A stretch of 64,000 nt of DNA, from the NCBI GenBank assembly GCA_027382625.1, contig JAJKFJ010022641.1, positions 32,927-96,926 of the forward strand, given 5' to 3'. The DNA is from Tetmemena sp. SeJ-2015. Its lineage: Eukaryota; Ciliophora; Spirotrichea; Sporadotrichida; Oxytrichidae. Positions 37,196-48,817 of this stretch are shown here, in pieces. The notes under the pieces were generated by a model. It worked only from the letters and a program-made list of their open reading frames with translations. It did not search any database and had not been told where the DNA came from. Each line of letters begins with the position of its first letter. Position 1 is the stretch's first letter. The position numbers and the translations under genes were made by a program.

Positions 37196-37340
37196 AGGTC
37201 ATAATTCTAAATTTTCACTTGAATAAAAGAAAGTCTATGAACCCTATTTGGAAAATTAATTAATCAAAGCTTTTTACTATATGATTTCAGCAGGGCTAAA
37301 TTAATATCCTCATTCAAAAAATAGACTTCAGAATAATAAA

Positions 37341-37806
37341 ATGGAATTCTGGAAAAGAATGTGGGCAGAGTTCGAGAAGTCCCAAGAGGGTGGCTTTGAT
37401 GAAAGTATAATAAGAGTAGCTACTCAAGATATTTTTAGTCCATTGAGGTTCAAAAAAAATTCTTCACATGCTTCATCGAAATGTGTAAGCAAGCAAATAA
37501 TTTTTAAGGCTTTTATGAAAAGTATAATTATTTTTGATTTTCTAAAACTTATTTTCATAGAGAAAAACTGCAGAAATTTTAGATCATTAAGCAAGCAATT
37601 AAAATGTTGAAGGGCAGACGATAGAACAGAACCCTCCACCAGTGAAGTTAGTTTAAACAATCAAGAAAATTGGAGGTGCTTATTCAAATCAAAATAATTC
37701 TTATCACTCTTACGGTCTAATTATGGATACCTCTTGTTCACAACCCTATAAATAACTACGACAAAGAGGCTTGAATATAATCTCTCCAATATGTTCTTTA
37801 ACGTTA
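37341..37806 (+). pseudogene. Degenerate copy of the two-intron gene lacking exon 2
   Basis: ATG 37341 gives MEFWKRMWAEFEKSQEGGFD, parallel to MESQKRKWTEFEQSHEDDFD at 25721, and DESIIRVATQ parallels DESLMRVVPQ. Similarity continues through the exon 1 donor (GTAAGCAA at about 37480), then jumps to the intron 2 acceptor (TTCATAG followed by AGAAAAAC near 37559) and the exon 3 region (CAGACGATAGAA near 37615). Exon 2, about 390 bp in the other copy, is missing, and exon 3 has frame disruptions. The 5' flank is also related. The loss between two introns suggests deletion by recombination of intron sequences. It is not expected to encode a working protein. Confidence 0.7.
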
Positions 37807-38452
37807 AATTAAAATTCTTTAGGAATTAACTCTTAATAAATTAATTAAACATAATTGCTAAATTTTCTCTTCACAAATATTAGCAAATGATTTTGTAAAT
37901 AGTTTCCTTAAATTTATTTTTAGTTCAAGTTTTATACCGATATCTTAGTAGTCTTGTATTTGCTTTTTAGAATTTTGAAGTAGGCTTTAATAAGATTATG
38001 CTATCGCGTTAATAAAGAGAGAAGATAACTTCAATTTAAAAATCCACTTGCATTAACTTTTTTTTATTTCTTCTCTTTGGCAGGAGTTGTATTTGTAGAA
38101 ACTGAATTTGAAGATACTGTTGAAGCAATTTCAATTTTCTGAGATGAATTCTTTTTTATCGATCTATCGAGATTTTAATAAACTTTTCCTTCTTAGAGTG
38201 AGAAATGTCACATACTACAGTCAGAGGTTAATTTTTAAATAAATGATAAGCATAATTATCAAAGTGGAAAATAATATTTTTACAAATATTTTAGTCTAGT
38301 TTTACTTTGTCAAAAACATAAGTGTAAATTTAGAGAAATTTGAAGAATAGTATTGTAAAAACAATATAATTCTATTAAAATTCTAAACTTCATTAAAATT
38401 GAATTTATTTAAAGGATTTATTCCGCTTATGCGGAATTCCGCATATGCGGAA

Positions 38453-39023
38453 TTACATATAGAAATATAAATTTTTTAAATTTTCATTAGACCGATAATA
38501 TTATGAAAAGCCAAAGTTATTTTTAATAAAATTTGAAAAATATAATTCGAGAGATGGTTGAAGTTTAATGTTTTGATATCCTCCTTGATTTTAATTACAA
38601 AGAAGTATTTAAGAATTTATAAATCTAATGCCAAAATATATAGAGGTAAAAATGAGCTTATCTTTAATATACAACAACTAAGTAAGATGGAAAAATATAT
38701 ATAAGCTTTATAAACATAAATTTATTTAAAATTGCCAAAATTATATGAATAATTTTTAGACAGCTTTTAGATAGAACCAATTTAATAATTAGATAAATCT
38801 TTGCTTACATATTTATAGAATTGGAATAATTTATGTTTTCTATTTCTGTACCTGGGTCCTTTGAATTTCTATTTCAATTAATATAATTATGTACGATAGA
38901 TAAACAAGATCAGTTCACTTTTAATTAATTTTTGCTTAACCCCTAATTCTTAAAAATTTTACTAAGTCTTAGATTTACGAATTGGAGGCTTAACTGTTTG
39001 AGAGGAAATTGAGGATAGATAAT
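38453..39023. other. AT-rich intergenic region
   Basis: About 570 bases upstream of the next coiled-coil gene; no supported frame. Confidence 0.45.
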
Positions 39024-40085
39024 ATGGAAGAACAATCGAAAGGGAAGTTCGAGAGACTAGCAAGTTAAAAGAGCGAGATTTCCCAGAACTTGAAGAAGCT
39101 TTAGATCCTAACAGCTAACTACGAAACTATTTTATAGAAGGAATATGAGATGACTAAGATGGCGGAAGAGATGAAGCGTTCTTAAGAAGTTATAGAAAAG
39201 TCCAGGAATGAAAATGAGCAGCTACTCAGAAATATAGGCACTTAAAGAAAGCTACTCCAAGGTGAATAGCTTGATGCTTAGAAAGTAGATAAACATATTC
39301 AGAAAATAAGTGATCATGCTCAGATGGCGATTGAGGACAACATGTCCTATCTTTATAGGGAAAGAGAAAAGTGTCTTTAGAGGATGAGTGAGGCTGAGGA
39401 GCTATCCACAGTTTTGCAGAATGAGAAGTAGCGATGGTCGAGAGGAGTGAATGATCATCAAAAGAAGCTGTAAAGCCTCGTGGATGAGAAGAGGGAGCAA
39501 ATTTAGGTGATGGAGGTAAGCATGCGAGAGCAAATTAAGGACATCAGAGACAGAAAAAGTATGCTTGAAATGAGAGAGAAAGAGTTCGATTAAATCATGA
39601 AGATGAGGAAGGAGGAACTAGAAATTGAAAGAGCGGTTGTTGAAAGGGAGAGAGAGGATGTGAAGTGCTTAATGCTGGAACTTGAAGAGAAATAGGGGAA
39701 CAACAGATCAGCATCAAAGAACAGCAAGAAATATAAGAAAACGAATATGCCTAGACAAATGCCAAACAATTAGACCATGTAAAACGTCAAACAGCAGTCC
39801 AGTCAAAATGAAATTGAGTATCTTATCAAAATTTCATAAAAGACAACTATAATAAAATTAATTAAGTCATGGTCTTGGTATGTGATCCAATTATACAGGC
39901 TAGATATTGCTCAATCAAAATAAGCTAAAGAAACTGGCAAACTCATATCGGCTTAATGTTAACTTAATTAATGTAAAATCTTTATTCAAAATGGATCTCT
40001 TATATTTGATAAATTATTTATTTCTCCCGTCATAATGAACCTTTATAGTGAATAAGGAAAGAAAATTACAGCCTAAAATTGTTGA
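39024..40085 (+). CDS. Coiled-coil protein
   Basis: Uninterrupted frame of 353 residues from ATG 39024 (MEEQSKGKFERLASQKSEIS) to TGA 40083. Almost the entire protein is charged, heptad-rich coiled coil (KYEMTKMAEEMKRSQEVIEK-like runs; REQIKDIRDRKSMLEMREKE; IERAVVEREREDVKCLMLEL), ending in a basic Asn/Gln tail. The last 80 codons are less protein-like, so the true stop may be earlier if an IES is hidden near 39830. It stops 5 bases from the convergent neighbour. No specific family; cytoskeletal role inferred from composition. Confidence 0.7.
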
Positions 40086-40089
40086 TTTT

Positions 40090-40929
40090 TCATTTGTTTT
40101 GCTTGATAAGTTGAGCACAATATTTATTAAAGTAAAGTTATTTTAATCTTTAAATATAATTTAATCTAAGTACCTTTTAGATTCTTGCAATAATTTCTTG
40201 ATGATTTTGCTGGATGTAGCTAATTTGCTCTTTGATCTTCTCAATGATAGGTTCTACCCTTGCAGTCTCCTTGCTGCTTAGTTCCTTATGCTTAATCTAA
40301 TCATGGTTGCAAACTTGAAGCTTAAGAACCTGAGCGCATCTGCACCTACCCACTTCATCATTCATGGCTCTCTATATCTTAGCCTTAGTTTCTTGAAGTT
40401 GCTACTTAAGTTCCCTCAGTCGCTTTATTTTGTCAGCTATGCAGTTCATTTTCTTGAGTTTAGCCACTACCTCTTCAGTTCTATCCTCAATCTTCACTGA
40501 GTTTACTACTACGCTCAATTTCTGCTGCACTGATTCTTATCTCCCAGTCGTACTTTTAGCTATTGAGCTGTTAGCACTTTGAGTGACCCTCAGCGCACCT
40601 CCATTGTTAGAATCGAAGTTGGATTAATTGAAGTTGAAGACTCCGCTTCCATTTCCGCCAAAAGCCCCAGTGTAGAAATCGCTCTTAGAGTTAGAGGGAT
40701 TCGCACTCCCCCTACTTTATAGAGGCTTGAAAGTGCTATGGTTTTGGTTGGGCACGCTTTATTAGGTGAGCACTACATCCACATCTATATAAGCATGGTT
40801 GGAAAATATCTTAGGAGGGTTATCCGGGTTATTCCTGATTATTTCTCTGCAGGTATCCAAGTAGCGAAGCTTTTATTTCTGGAGATGATGGCGAAACTTT
40901 TTCAAATGGTCTATGTTTATTTTCCTCAT
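40090..40929 (-). CDS. Small protein with Asn/Ser-rich middle and C-terminal coiled coil
   Basis: Uninterrupted 279-residue frame from ATG 40929 (MRKINIDHLKKFRHHLQKQK) to TGA 40090. An N-terminal helical part (LRYLDTCREIIRNNPDNPPK) is followed by a Gly/Asn/Ser-rich linker (GAFGGNGSGVFNFNQSNFDS). The C-terminal coiled coil includes VKIEDRTEEVVAKLKKMNCI, IKRLRELKQQLQETKAKIQR and EPIIEKIKEQISYIQQNHQE. The last 25 residues past IIARIQKVL may be non-coding. Several Cys residues (NDEVGRCRCAQVLKLQVCNH) could bind metal but match no known finger. Function unknown. Confidence 0.7.
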
Positions 40930-41015
40930 TTTAAATTTTTTAATTATTCTATCCATTAAATTATCAAATATATGTGTAAGAATGCAAACTTTTTAAGCGA
41001 TTAAATATATGTCAA

Positions 41016-42263
41016 TCAATTTCTGTTTAGATAATTCTCAATGTTATTGATCCTTTCAAGGATTTCTCTTTCTTTTTAAGCTAGTTTTTCACTCATAATT
41101 TTCTCTTTGACTGGAAGAGGTTGCGGCTGAGGAATTTGTGAAATGGCTTTGGGAGATAAGTTTCTGTTTTCCTTGTTCTCCTTGCTCATTAAAATATATA
41201 TAATATAATGAAATTGCTCTTGGGTGCTGAGGAGGAGGCAATATAAGGACTTGAATTCTTCGCACCCTTCTGAGTGCGAGTCGCTTGATTCCTTCTATCT
41301 GATTTCCCAACACTAGGCTAAAGCCTAGTCAAGTTTTGATTGGAGTCCAATACTTATTAGATAAGAATAGATAAATAAAAAAGCCCTTCACTCCAGAATC
41401 AATTACATATGTTTAGTATTCTTGGAGCCCGTTAGAACTTTTGTTCATTAGTTTAAGGTTCTCTTTCTAATTAGAGGTCCCTCTCTATTACTTTCTGAGA
41501 CTTGTCTCTTTGTTAACATTAGTTGGGCTGGCAATACACTCCTTAAACAAATTTATTTAATCTTATAAATCCCTACTCCTAGTGGTTTTGGAGAGCCCAT
41601 TTCTGATTATCGTTGAAACCTTAACTCTATCTTTCACTTCTGATTTGCGTCTCACTAACAAATGAAGTCATGCTCTATTACTTGGAGTGGACCTCCCTCA
41701 AGTCCTAGTTGATCTGATTGACTTTTTGAATTGAATAAGTTTGTTTATCAGCTATCTATCTATGCATTTCTTTTTCTCTTTCAAGCTTTTGGAGTTCATA
41801 GTTGAGTCTAGATCGCTCTTGACTCATGGTTTCTTAAATTTCATTTCGCACTTTGTCTTTTAGGATGATCTCTCTTTGCGCAAACTCATAAATAAGTAGA
41901 CTTAATGAAAATACTATATAAACTCATCCTTCATTTAGTGTAGTTATCTCTCATAAAAGTGTTTCAACTCCTCGATGTTTTTCTTTGACTCGTCTTTCAC
42001 TTTCTCCAGTTCTGCGTTGAAAGAGAGAGTGTGCTTATTTGAATTAAGTGAAAATCCATGGTCTGGCTGATTTGCAACAAGAGTTTCTCTTTCCACTACT
42101 TTGGGCTACTGCTACTCTGCTGCTCTAGCTTGGGCATAATAATTCTGATTTGGATTTCCTTAGTGGCTAGCTTTCTAATAATATAAGTTTTACTAAGGTT
42201 AATCTTTCCAGGCTTGAACACCTCTACTCTGATTATTGTTTTGATTCTACTCATTAAGATTTA
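41016..42263 (-). CDS. Gln-rich coiled-coil protein
   Basis: The frame NEQNQNNNQSRGVQAWKDQP opens near 42260, but its ATG is not in frame, so a 5' IES or block is missing. A conserved-looking segment (AELEKVKDESKKNIEELKHF) is followed by a break near 41880-41930 and a long coiled coil (YEFAQREIILKDKVRNEIQE, SRLNYELQKLEREKEMHRQI). The C-terminus is Gln-rich and ends KEREILERINNIENYLNRN at TGA 41016. Another insert probably lies near 41190-41330. Function unknown. Confidence 0.6.
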
Positions 42264-42372
42264 TAAAACAGTAAGTTTTATATTTAAATTTATAAACTTG
42301 AAAATCCATTTATTTATTAAAAGTAAATGGCAATTGAAGATATAAATTAAGAAGATCTAAAAATTAAATTCT

Positions 42373-44658
42373 TCATTAAGCATAAAACTTGAGTTTCTGA
42401 GCAATAGATTTATAAAATAAAAGGGTCCAAATATGTTACAAAAAGTAAATTTAAAAGATTTATTCATTAAAAGAAAAAATCAAAAGCAATCTTTTATATA
42501 TGATAGCCAATAGTCCTACACCAAAGTAATAAAGGTTAACATTTTTTCTACTATTTTAATTAGATAAATAATATAAGTGTAAATACATAGATCTTTCTAA
42601 ACTTAATTTAAATAAATTGTTTTTAAGAGTTTGAAAATCATAGAAGTACTGTTTATCTTATTGCTGATGATGCTAATTCATTTACTAGGCAATGGATTGG
42701 ACTTTGGGCTGCTCCCTCATATACTCAGATAGATTTTAAGTCGCATACTTGCTCTCAAAATTCTATGGAGTAATTATATTCTGAGCTAGGTTTCTTTCAA
42801 TTTGGGCTTAGGATTCATGATTCCTTAAAATATGAGCTGAGTAAGAAGGAGCTGTCTGATACTACTAGGTGTTATGATCTTGAGTTGCAGCAGATGAGAG
42901 GCAGTTTGAATGGGTCTTGCTCGTGAATACCCCAGAACTTCGCTGACTTTGATATTTATTATCGAAAGTCTCATCTCTTATATCGTAAGAGTGTGGCCCT
43001 TCTTCTTTGCCTTTGTTGGGATTTTGTAACTGTAGATTTTGAATATCCTTTTTGCCTTTTCTATTCTTGCGCTTTTTGTAATATCAATAGAAATTATTAC
43101 ATCAAAGAATCAAATTAAATATTTATTTAAAAAAATTATTTCAAATGTCATTCAAAGATATTTAACCTCAGTTATTTAAAATAACTAAGACAGAATCAAC
43201 CTTAAATAATGATAAAATCTTTTTGGATTCCAAAATAATGCTTGATGAATTTCAAATCTTTATAGAGCTTGTAATAGCGCTCATCTTCCTGAATCTTTTA
43301 GCTTGCTAACTGAGTTTTTAAATCTCTAAGCTCAGTTGTAATCCTTTCTACACTTTTAGAAAGTTAAACAGTCCAATCTCCCTCTGTCCTGTCCAATCTA
43401 CATATAAAGTAATCACAAAATAATACTTAGATCTATCATAGATCCTAGTCATCACTTAACTATGATCTCTTTGAGCTGATTTAATGGCAGAAATGTCACA
43501 ACTCAAGTCTATCACTTAACCAGTACTTAAAAAGGAAGGTGCCTCTTAAGAGTTGGGAGATTTAATTTACGTTTAAGAAAGTATAGTAGGAGGCTGAACA
43601 TCCATTCTTTTATTTTCATGCTGGGGATGCCTACTTGGAAAATTAATTTCGCTGTAAGTGATGTTAGTTCTATCTGTAGCGTGAGATAGATAATCATTTG
43701 CGTTTTCCTTGTACCCTCTCTAATAATTTGAAGCGTCTAAGACCCTGGAGTTTTGTTGTTGTTCAGCTATTGAACTTCTTTTGCTTTAAATCTTCTAGTT
43801 TATGAGGTGCTCTTTGGAATTACTTTATAGGAATTAAGTTTAGTGAGGAGTTAATTTTTCATCCTACTCCGTTTTACAATTTTCTCTTGTTTGATGAGTT
43901 TGAATCTCCTGATACTGATGCCTCATTTTAGGAGTAGGAATTTGAGTATTCTTTACAAATAGCTCGTTCATAGTTTACTTCTTTGAGGCTTGAAATTCAT
44001 GGCTGATAAAATTAATCTCCTGAGTAGCCTCAGGTATATATGAAAAGTCTGTTCTTTATGAAGATCTCGCATCGGGATAATAGTGGCCTTGATTTTGAGT
44101 TTAATAGGCATGTCTTCCCTTCAAATTTAAAGAGGTTACTCTTTGATGCTTATATTTAACAGGAGGCTTGCTGACTGCTTAGCCTAAGTTTTCATTGGAT
44201 GTCACATTTTCATTCCTATCTTGGAAATCTTGTTATTAATTATCCAGGTAAGTTCTTTTTAGTCTCTCTAACTCTGGATCTGCCTGGCTTTGTCTATTCC
44301 AGTGAGTTTGGTTATTCATAAGCGAATAGTCTACACTCGCATTCTACCTCTTTACTCCTAGTTTCAAGGGAGGTACCACTTACTTAGGTAGAGCCTTCGA
44401 GCTCTCATTTGAGAGCAATTGATGATCATTACCTTAAGCAGCAGAGTATTACTGAGTCTAGGAATTCTTTTCCTAAAAGCTGTGAAAGTTTTCATCTTCA
44501 AAGCGATCTCCTCTTCCAATTTCTCTAGTATTTTAGAAGCTATCCTTAGAATTTTATCTCTGCATGGTGCTAGAGAGGGTTATGGTTTACTTAAGCTCGT
44601 TTAATTGCTTCAATTTCTCCTAAATCTTTTAGTCCTGGGCTACTATCATATTTCTCAT
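42373..44658 (-). CDS. Long Gln/Asn/Ser-rich protein with coiled-coil segment
   Basis: ATG 44658 gives MRNMIVAQDQKIQEKLKQLN and a frame of several hundred residues full of TAA/TAG Gln codons, low complexity throughout. After a break near 43400-43450 comes a coiled coil (LSKSVERITTELRDLKTQLA, IQEDERYYKLYKDLKFIKHY). A second break near 43080-43200 leads to a Ser/Gln-rich tail (DETFDNKYQSQRSSGVFTSK ... YMREQPKVQSIAQ). The first in-frame TGA after that is at 42373, but the frame beyond about 42650 is unlike protein, so the true 3' end is uncertain. No domain recognised. Confidence 0.6.
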
Positions 44659-44891
44659 GCTTCCAAATAATTAGGTGGACCTGGATTTATCTTGATAGGT
44701 AGGAATAGACCTTTCATATTTGCTGACCATTTATGAATTAGTTTCTAATAAATAATTTTCAAATTCAGAAAATAACGCCTATTTTCAACACAGAACAAAC
44801 TATTAACCTAAACTTGTATGAAATGTGTCTTAAATATGAATTTGACATAATGATTAGGAGATAAATCTTAGGTTTCTTATTGACCAGAGTT

Positions 44892-45702
44892 TCACAGATT
44901 AGCTTGTAAGAATTCATTTAGTCTCTCGAGCCAATCCATTCTAATTTGGCCAGTCCTTTCATCAAACATGATCTCTGGTCCATGCTCTTCAAAAGTGTCA
45001 TTGATGTAACCAGGCAAGTCATCTATCTCTGCCTCGTCACCAAAGTCAGCCAGGATTATTTTCTTGAGATTTATAACAGTCTTCCTTGCATTTACGCATT
45101 TAATAGTCACCTTGACTGTTTCCTGATACTTGTCCGTGTATATGAAGTACATGAAATACATTCCACAGCAAATTAAATAGAAAATAAATCGTCAGTATTA
45201 GAATAAGCTTAAGCAATTAAGTGCACCTTATTTAACTTAGAACAGGTGCTTATTAGGGTCTTCATACTTGTTTCTGAAATTGTAGATATTCTTGGTTTCT
45301 AGTTTCTTCTGCGCTAGATATCTCTTTGCAGCTGCTTGGATTCTAATGAGTGCGAGTATTTTATAGTCTATCTTCTTTAGTTTCTTCTTCTTTGGAATTG
45401 GCTTTGACTGCTCTGCTTATTTCAGTTCAATCAGTGGCTTCTTTGATAAATCCTGGACTTTCCTGTTCTATTACAGAGGATCAGGAGATTGCTCGAACTT
45501 TGAATCTGCCTCTGGGATGGTGTTACTATCGTACACATTAAATCAAATTAGCAAATATATAAACAACATTAAAGCCTACTCGCTTTTAATTAGGATCTTG
45601 CATATTAAGTGAAAGCTACTCAAGTTACATCAATCTGAATTTCTTGAAGTCCAGAGAAAACTCATCATTTATAAACGTAATTAAAATTTATTTTATTAAC
45701 AT
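44892..45702 (-). CDS. IQ-motif protein
   Basis: ATG 45702 opens a frame that, after removing two IESs (45535-45565 pointer ACATT; 45153-45239 pointer GAA), encodes 230 residues. Parts are NDEFSLDFKKFRLMQLEQLS, an acidic/basic linker with KPIPKKKKLKKIDYK, an IQ motif LALIRIQAAAKRYLAQKKLE (calmodulin/centrin binding) and a C-terminal domain KYQETVKVTIKCVNARKTVI ... MDWLERLNEFLQANL. The C-terminal part has the alternating pattern of a small folded domain of unknown type. It stands head to head with the small frame at 45744. Calmodulin binding is inferred from the IQ motif only. Confidence 0.75.
45153..45239 (-). other. 87-bp IES (pointer GAA)
   Basis: GAA at 45153-45155 and 45240-45242. Joins NKHLF to MYFIYTDKYQE in frame and removes TGA stops. 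Confidence 0.7.
45535..45565 (-). other. 31-bp IES (pointer ACATT)
   Basis: ACATT at 45535-45539 and 45566-45570. Joins KRVGFN to VYDSNTIPE in frame. Confidence 0.8.
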
Positions 45703-45743
45703 CCCAATTAATTTAAGACAATTTTAATTTAGAAAATTGATTG

Positions 45744-45986
45744 ATGAATGTCTATAGATATGATCGACGAGATTAGGGTGGTTGCAGAATGAAGAATTAG
45801 TTTGAGAGGGTAGGGAGTGTTTAGGAATACGACAACGAGGAACAAAGGAAGGTTGCCCCCATCTTTGAAAGTTATAATTTTTTCCTAATTAAAATAATTA
45901 ATCACTAGTAGCTGGCTGCCACTTTTAAATTTAAAAAGGGGATAATTAAAATTTAAACATTGGAGCGCTTCATAATTTCTAAGTGA
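45744..45986 (+). CDS. Small frame next to satellite, possible orphan 5' gene block
   Basis: ATG 45744 to TGA 45984-45986, 80 codons. The first 45 look protein-like (MNVYRYDRRDQGGCRMKNQF, then GSVQEYDNEEQRKVAPIFES); the remainder (YNFFLIKIINH...) looks like AT-rich germline DNA. The start lies 41 bases from the divergent IQ gene start, and the satellite begins about 20 bases after the stop. It may be the first block of a gene whose remainder is elsewhere, a small gene, or chance. Confidence 0.35.
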
Positions 45987-46004
45987 TCTCAATGGAGTTT
46001 AATT

Positions 46005-46161
46005 AAAATACTACTACTACTACTACTTACTACTTACTAACTTATTATTTATTTTTCTCTACTACTACTACTACTTTACTAATACTACTACACTCTCTAC
46101 TATACTTACTACTACTTACTACTACTACTACTACTTACTACTTACTAATACTACACGGACT

Positions 46162-46199
<38 letters not shown>

Positions 46200-46707
46200 A
46201 CTATTTTACTACTACTACTACTACTACTTACTACTATACTAAACTATAACTACTACTTTACTTACTACCAGCACTAACTTATTTAATCAACTACTGACTA
46301 CACTCTACTATACTACTACTATCTCTATACACTACTCTTATACTACCCATTAGAATCGACACTAAATATACTACTATACTACTACTACCTTACTACACTA
46401 TACTATTATTACTACTAAATACTACTCTACTACTTAACTACTAATTACCCACTAACTACTACTACTACTACTACTTTCTTACTACTACTACTACTATACT
46501 TACTACTACTACTACTACTATACTACTACTACTATATAACTACCTTACTTTCTACTACTACTCTACTACTACACTACTACTAAATACTAAATACTACTAC
46601 TACTATACTACTACTACTACTACTACTACTACTAAATACTACTACCTACTACTACTTTCTACTACTACTACTACTATCAATTACTTTATACTACTACTAC
46701 TACTAAA

Positions 46708-46759
<52 letters not shown>

Positions 46760-47583
46760 GCTACTACTGCTACTACTACTACTACTACTACTAAATTTCT
46801 ACTACTACTACTTACTAAATACTACTATACTACTTGTACTATACTAGCTACTACTACTTACTACTACTACTACTTGACTTACTACTACTTACTACTTGCT
46901 ACTACTACTACTACTACTACTACTGCAACTACTACTACTCTTACTACTACTACTATACTACTACTACTACTATTTAACATCCTACTACTACTAAAATTAC
47001 TACTACTATTATATAACTTACTTACTACCTACTTTACTAACTACTACTACTTGACTACAAATACTACTGAAAATTATTGACTACTGAACTACTACTACGT
47101 ATGAATTCTATACTACTACTTCCCTTACTACTACTACTACTACTACTACTATTACTACTATACTACTACTATACCTCCTACTACAACTACTACTACTACT
47201 ATACTATTACTATACTAACTATTACTACTACTAAATACTATATCTACTACTACTACTATACTACTACTACTTTACTTACTACTAACTACTACTACTACTT
47301 TCTACTACTACTACTACTACTATACTACTACTACTACTACTACTACTTACTACTATACTATATACTACTACACTATACTACTAAAATACTACTACTTCAT
47401 ACTACTACTACTACACTTACTTTCTATACTACTACTACTACTTACTACTATTATACTACTACTACTATACTACTATACTACTACTACTTACTACTACTAC
47501 TACTACTACCCACTACTACTAAATACTACTACTACTACTACTACTTTTATACTACTACTATACTTACTTTTAAATTACTACTA

Positions 47584-47627
<44 letters not shown>

Positions 47628-47940
47628 ACTACTACTACTACTACTACTACTTATACTACTAAATATACTACACTTTCTGACTCTACTACCTACTTACTAC
47701 TACTAAATACTATACTACTACTACTACTACTTTAAACTACTCACTACTACTACTATACTACTACTATTCTACTACTACTTTAATTACTATACCCATACTA
47801 CTACTACTACTACTACTTACTACTACTCTATACTACTACTACTACTATACTACTACTACTACTACTTACTACTACTACTACTACTATATATCACTACTAT
47901 ACTACTTACTTACTACTATACATCTACCCTTATACAATCT
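46005..47940. repeat. ACT trinucleotide satellite, imperfect
   Basis: Nearly 2 kb built almost wholly of TAC/ACT triplets with scattered single-base slips (TATAC, AAATAC, TTAC). Frames stay open for up to about 200 codons because no TGA can form from the unit, but the translations are only Thr/Leu/Tyr runs. The imperfect pattern is compatible with an old array or with long-read sequencing error in a simple repeat. Confidence 0.9.
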
Positions 47941-48817
47941 CTCCTCTACACTAACTAACTACTAATCTACTTTCTACTACATCTACTATTTCTATATACT
48001 AATCTACTACTATATACTACTAATCTACTACTACATCTACTATAATCTACTACTACATTACTACTACATCTACTACTACATCTAACTACTAACTACTACT
48101 AATCTACTAATACAGTCTACTACTACATCTACTACTACATCTACTACTACATCTACTACTACATCTACTACTACATCTACTACTACATCTACTACTACAT
48201 CTACTACTACATCTACTACTACATCTACTACTACATCTACTACTACATCTACTACTACATCTACTACTACATCTACTACTACATCTACTACTACATCTAC
48301 TACTACATCTACTACTACATCTACTACTACATCTACTACTACATCTACTACTACATCTACTACTACATCTACTACTACATCTACTACTACATCTACTACT
48401 ACATCTACTACTACATCTACTACTACATCTACTACTACATCTACTACTACATCTACTACTACATCTACTACTACATCTACTACTACATCTACTACTACAT
48501 CTACTACTACATCTACTACTACATCTACTACTACATCTACTACTACATCTACTACTACATCTACTACTACATCTACTACTACATCTACTACTACATCTAC
48601 TACTACATCTACTACTACATCTACTACTACATCTACTACTACATCTACTACTACATCTACTACTACATCTACTACTACATCTACTACTACATCTACTACT
48701 ACATACTTTCTACATCTACTACTACATCCTTTCTACATTACTACTACATTACTACTACATCTACTACTACATCTACTACTACATCTACTACTACATCTAC
48801 TACTACATCTACTACTC
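47941..48817. repeat. 12-bp satellite (unit CTACTACTACAT), mostly perfect
   Basis: A degenerate lead-in (47941-48117) is followed by about 49 essentially identical tandem copies (about 48118-48703), then a short irregular tail to 48817. The unit is the ACT triplet array with a regular C-A-T change, so it probably arose inside the adjacent trinucleotide satellite and then expanded. The array ends exactly at the stop codon of the minus-strand gene that follows. Confidence 0.92.

Larger units (their letters stand above)
36015..38452. mobile_element. Candidate germline element bounded by 16-bp palindromes
   Basis: The perfect palindrome TTCCGCATATGCGGAA occurs at 36015-36030 and 38437-38452. A one-mismatch copy abuts the right one (38421-38436), and a half copy (ATTCCGCAT) lies at about 36055. 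These GC-richer motifs stand out in very AT-rich DNA. Between them are the ATCACAAA cluster, the degenerate gene copy and otherwise no supported gene. A short minus-strand frame ending at 38031 (KKNSSQKIEIASTVSSNS...) is possible but weak. The segment could be one germline-limited element with palindromic ends, or a host region carrying a dispersed palindromic repeat. Confidence 0.45.

Noticed and set aside
38031..38230. Minus-strand frame with Ser/Asn/Thr-rich translation
   Set aside because: Two overlapping frames are open and neither resembles a known protein; kept only as a remark.
46874..47706. Long plus-strand frames of Thr/Leu/Tyr codons
   Set aside because: They are the ACT satellite itself; the unit cannot form TGA, so frames stay open without coding meaning.
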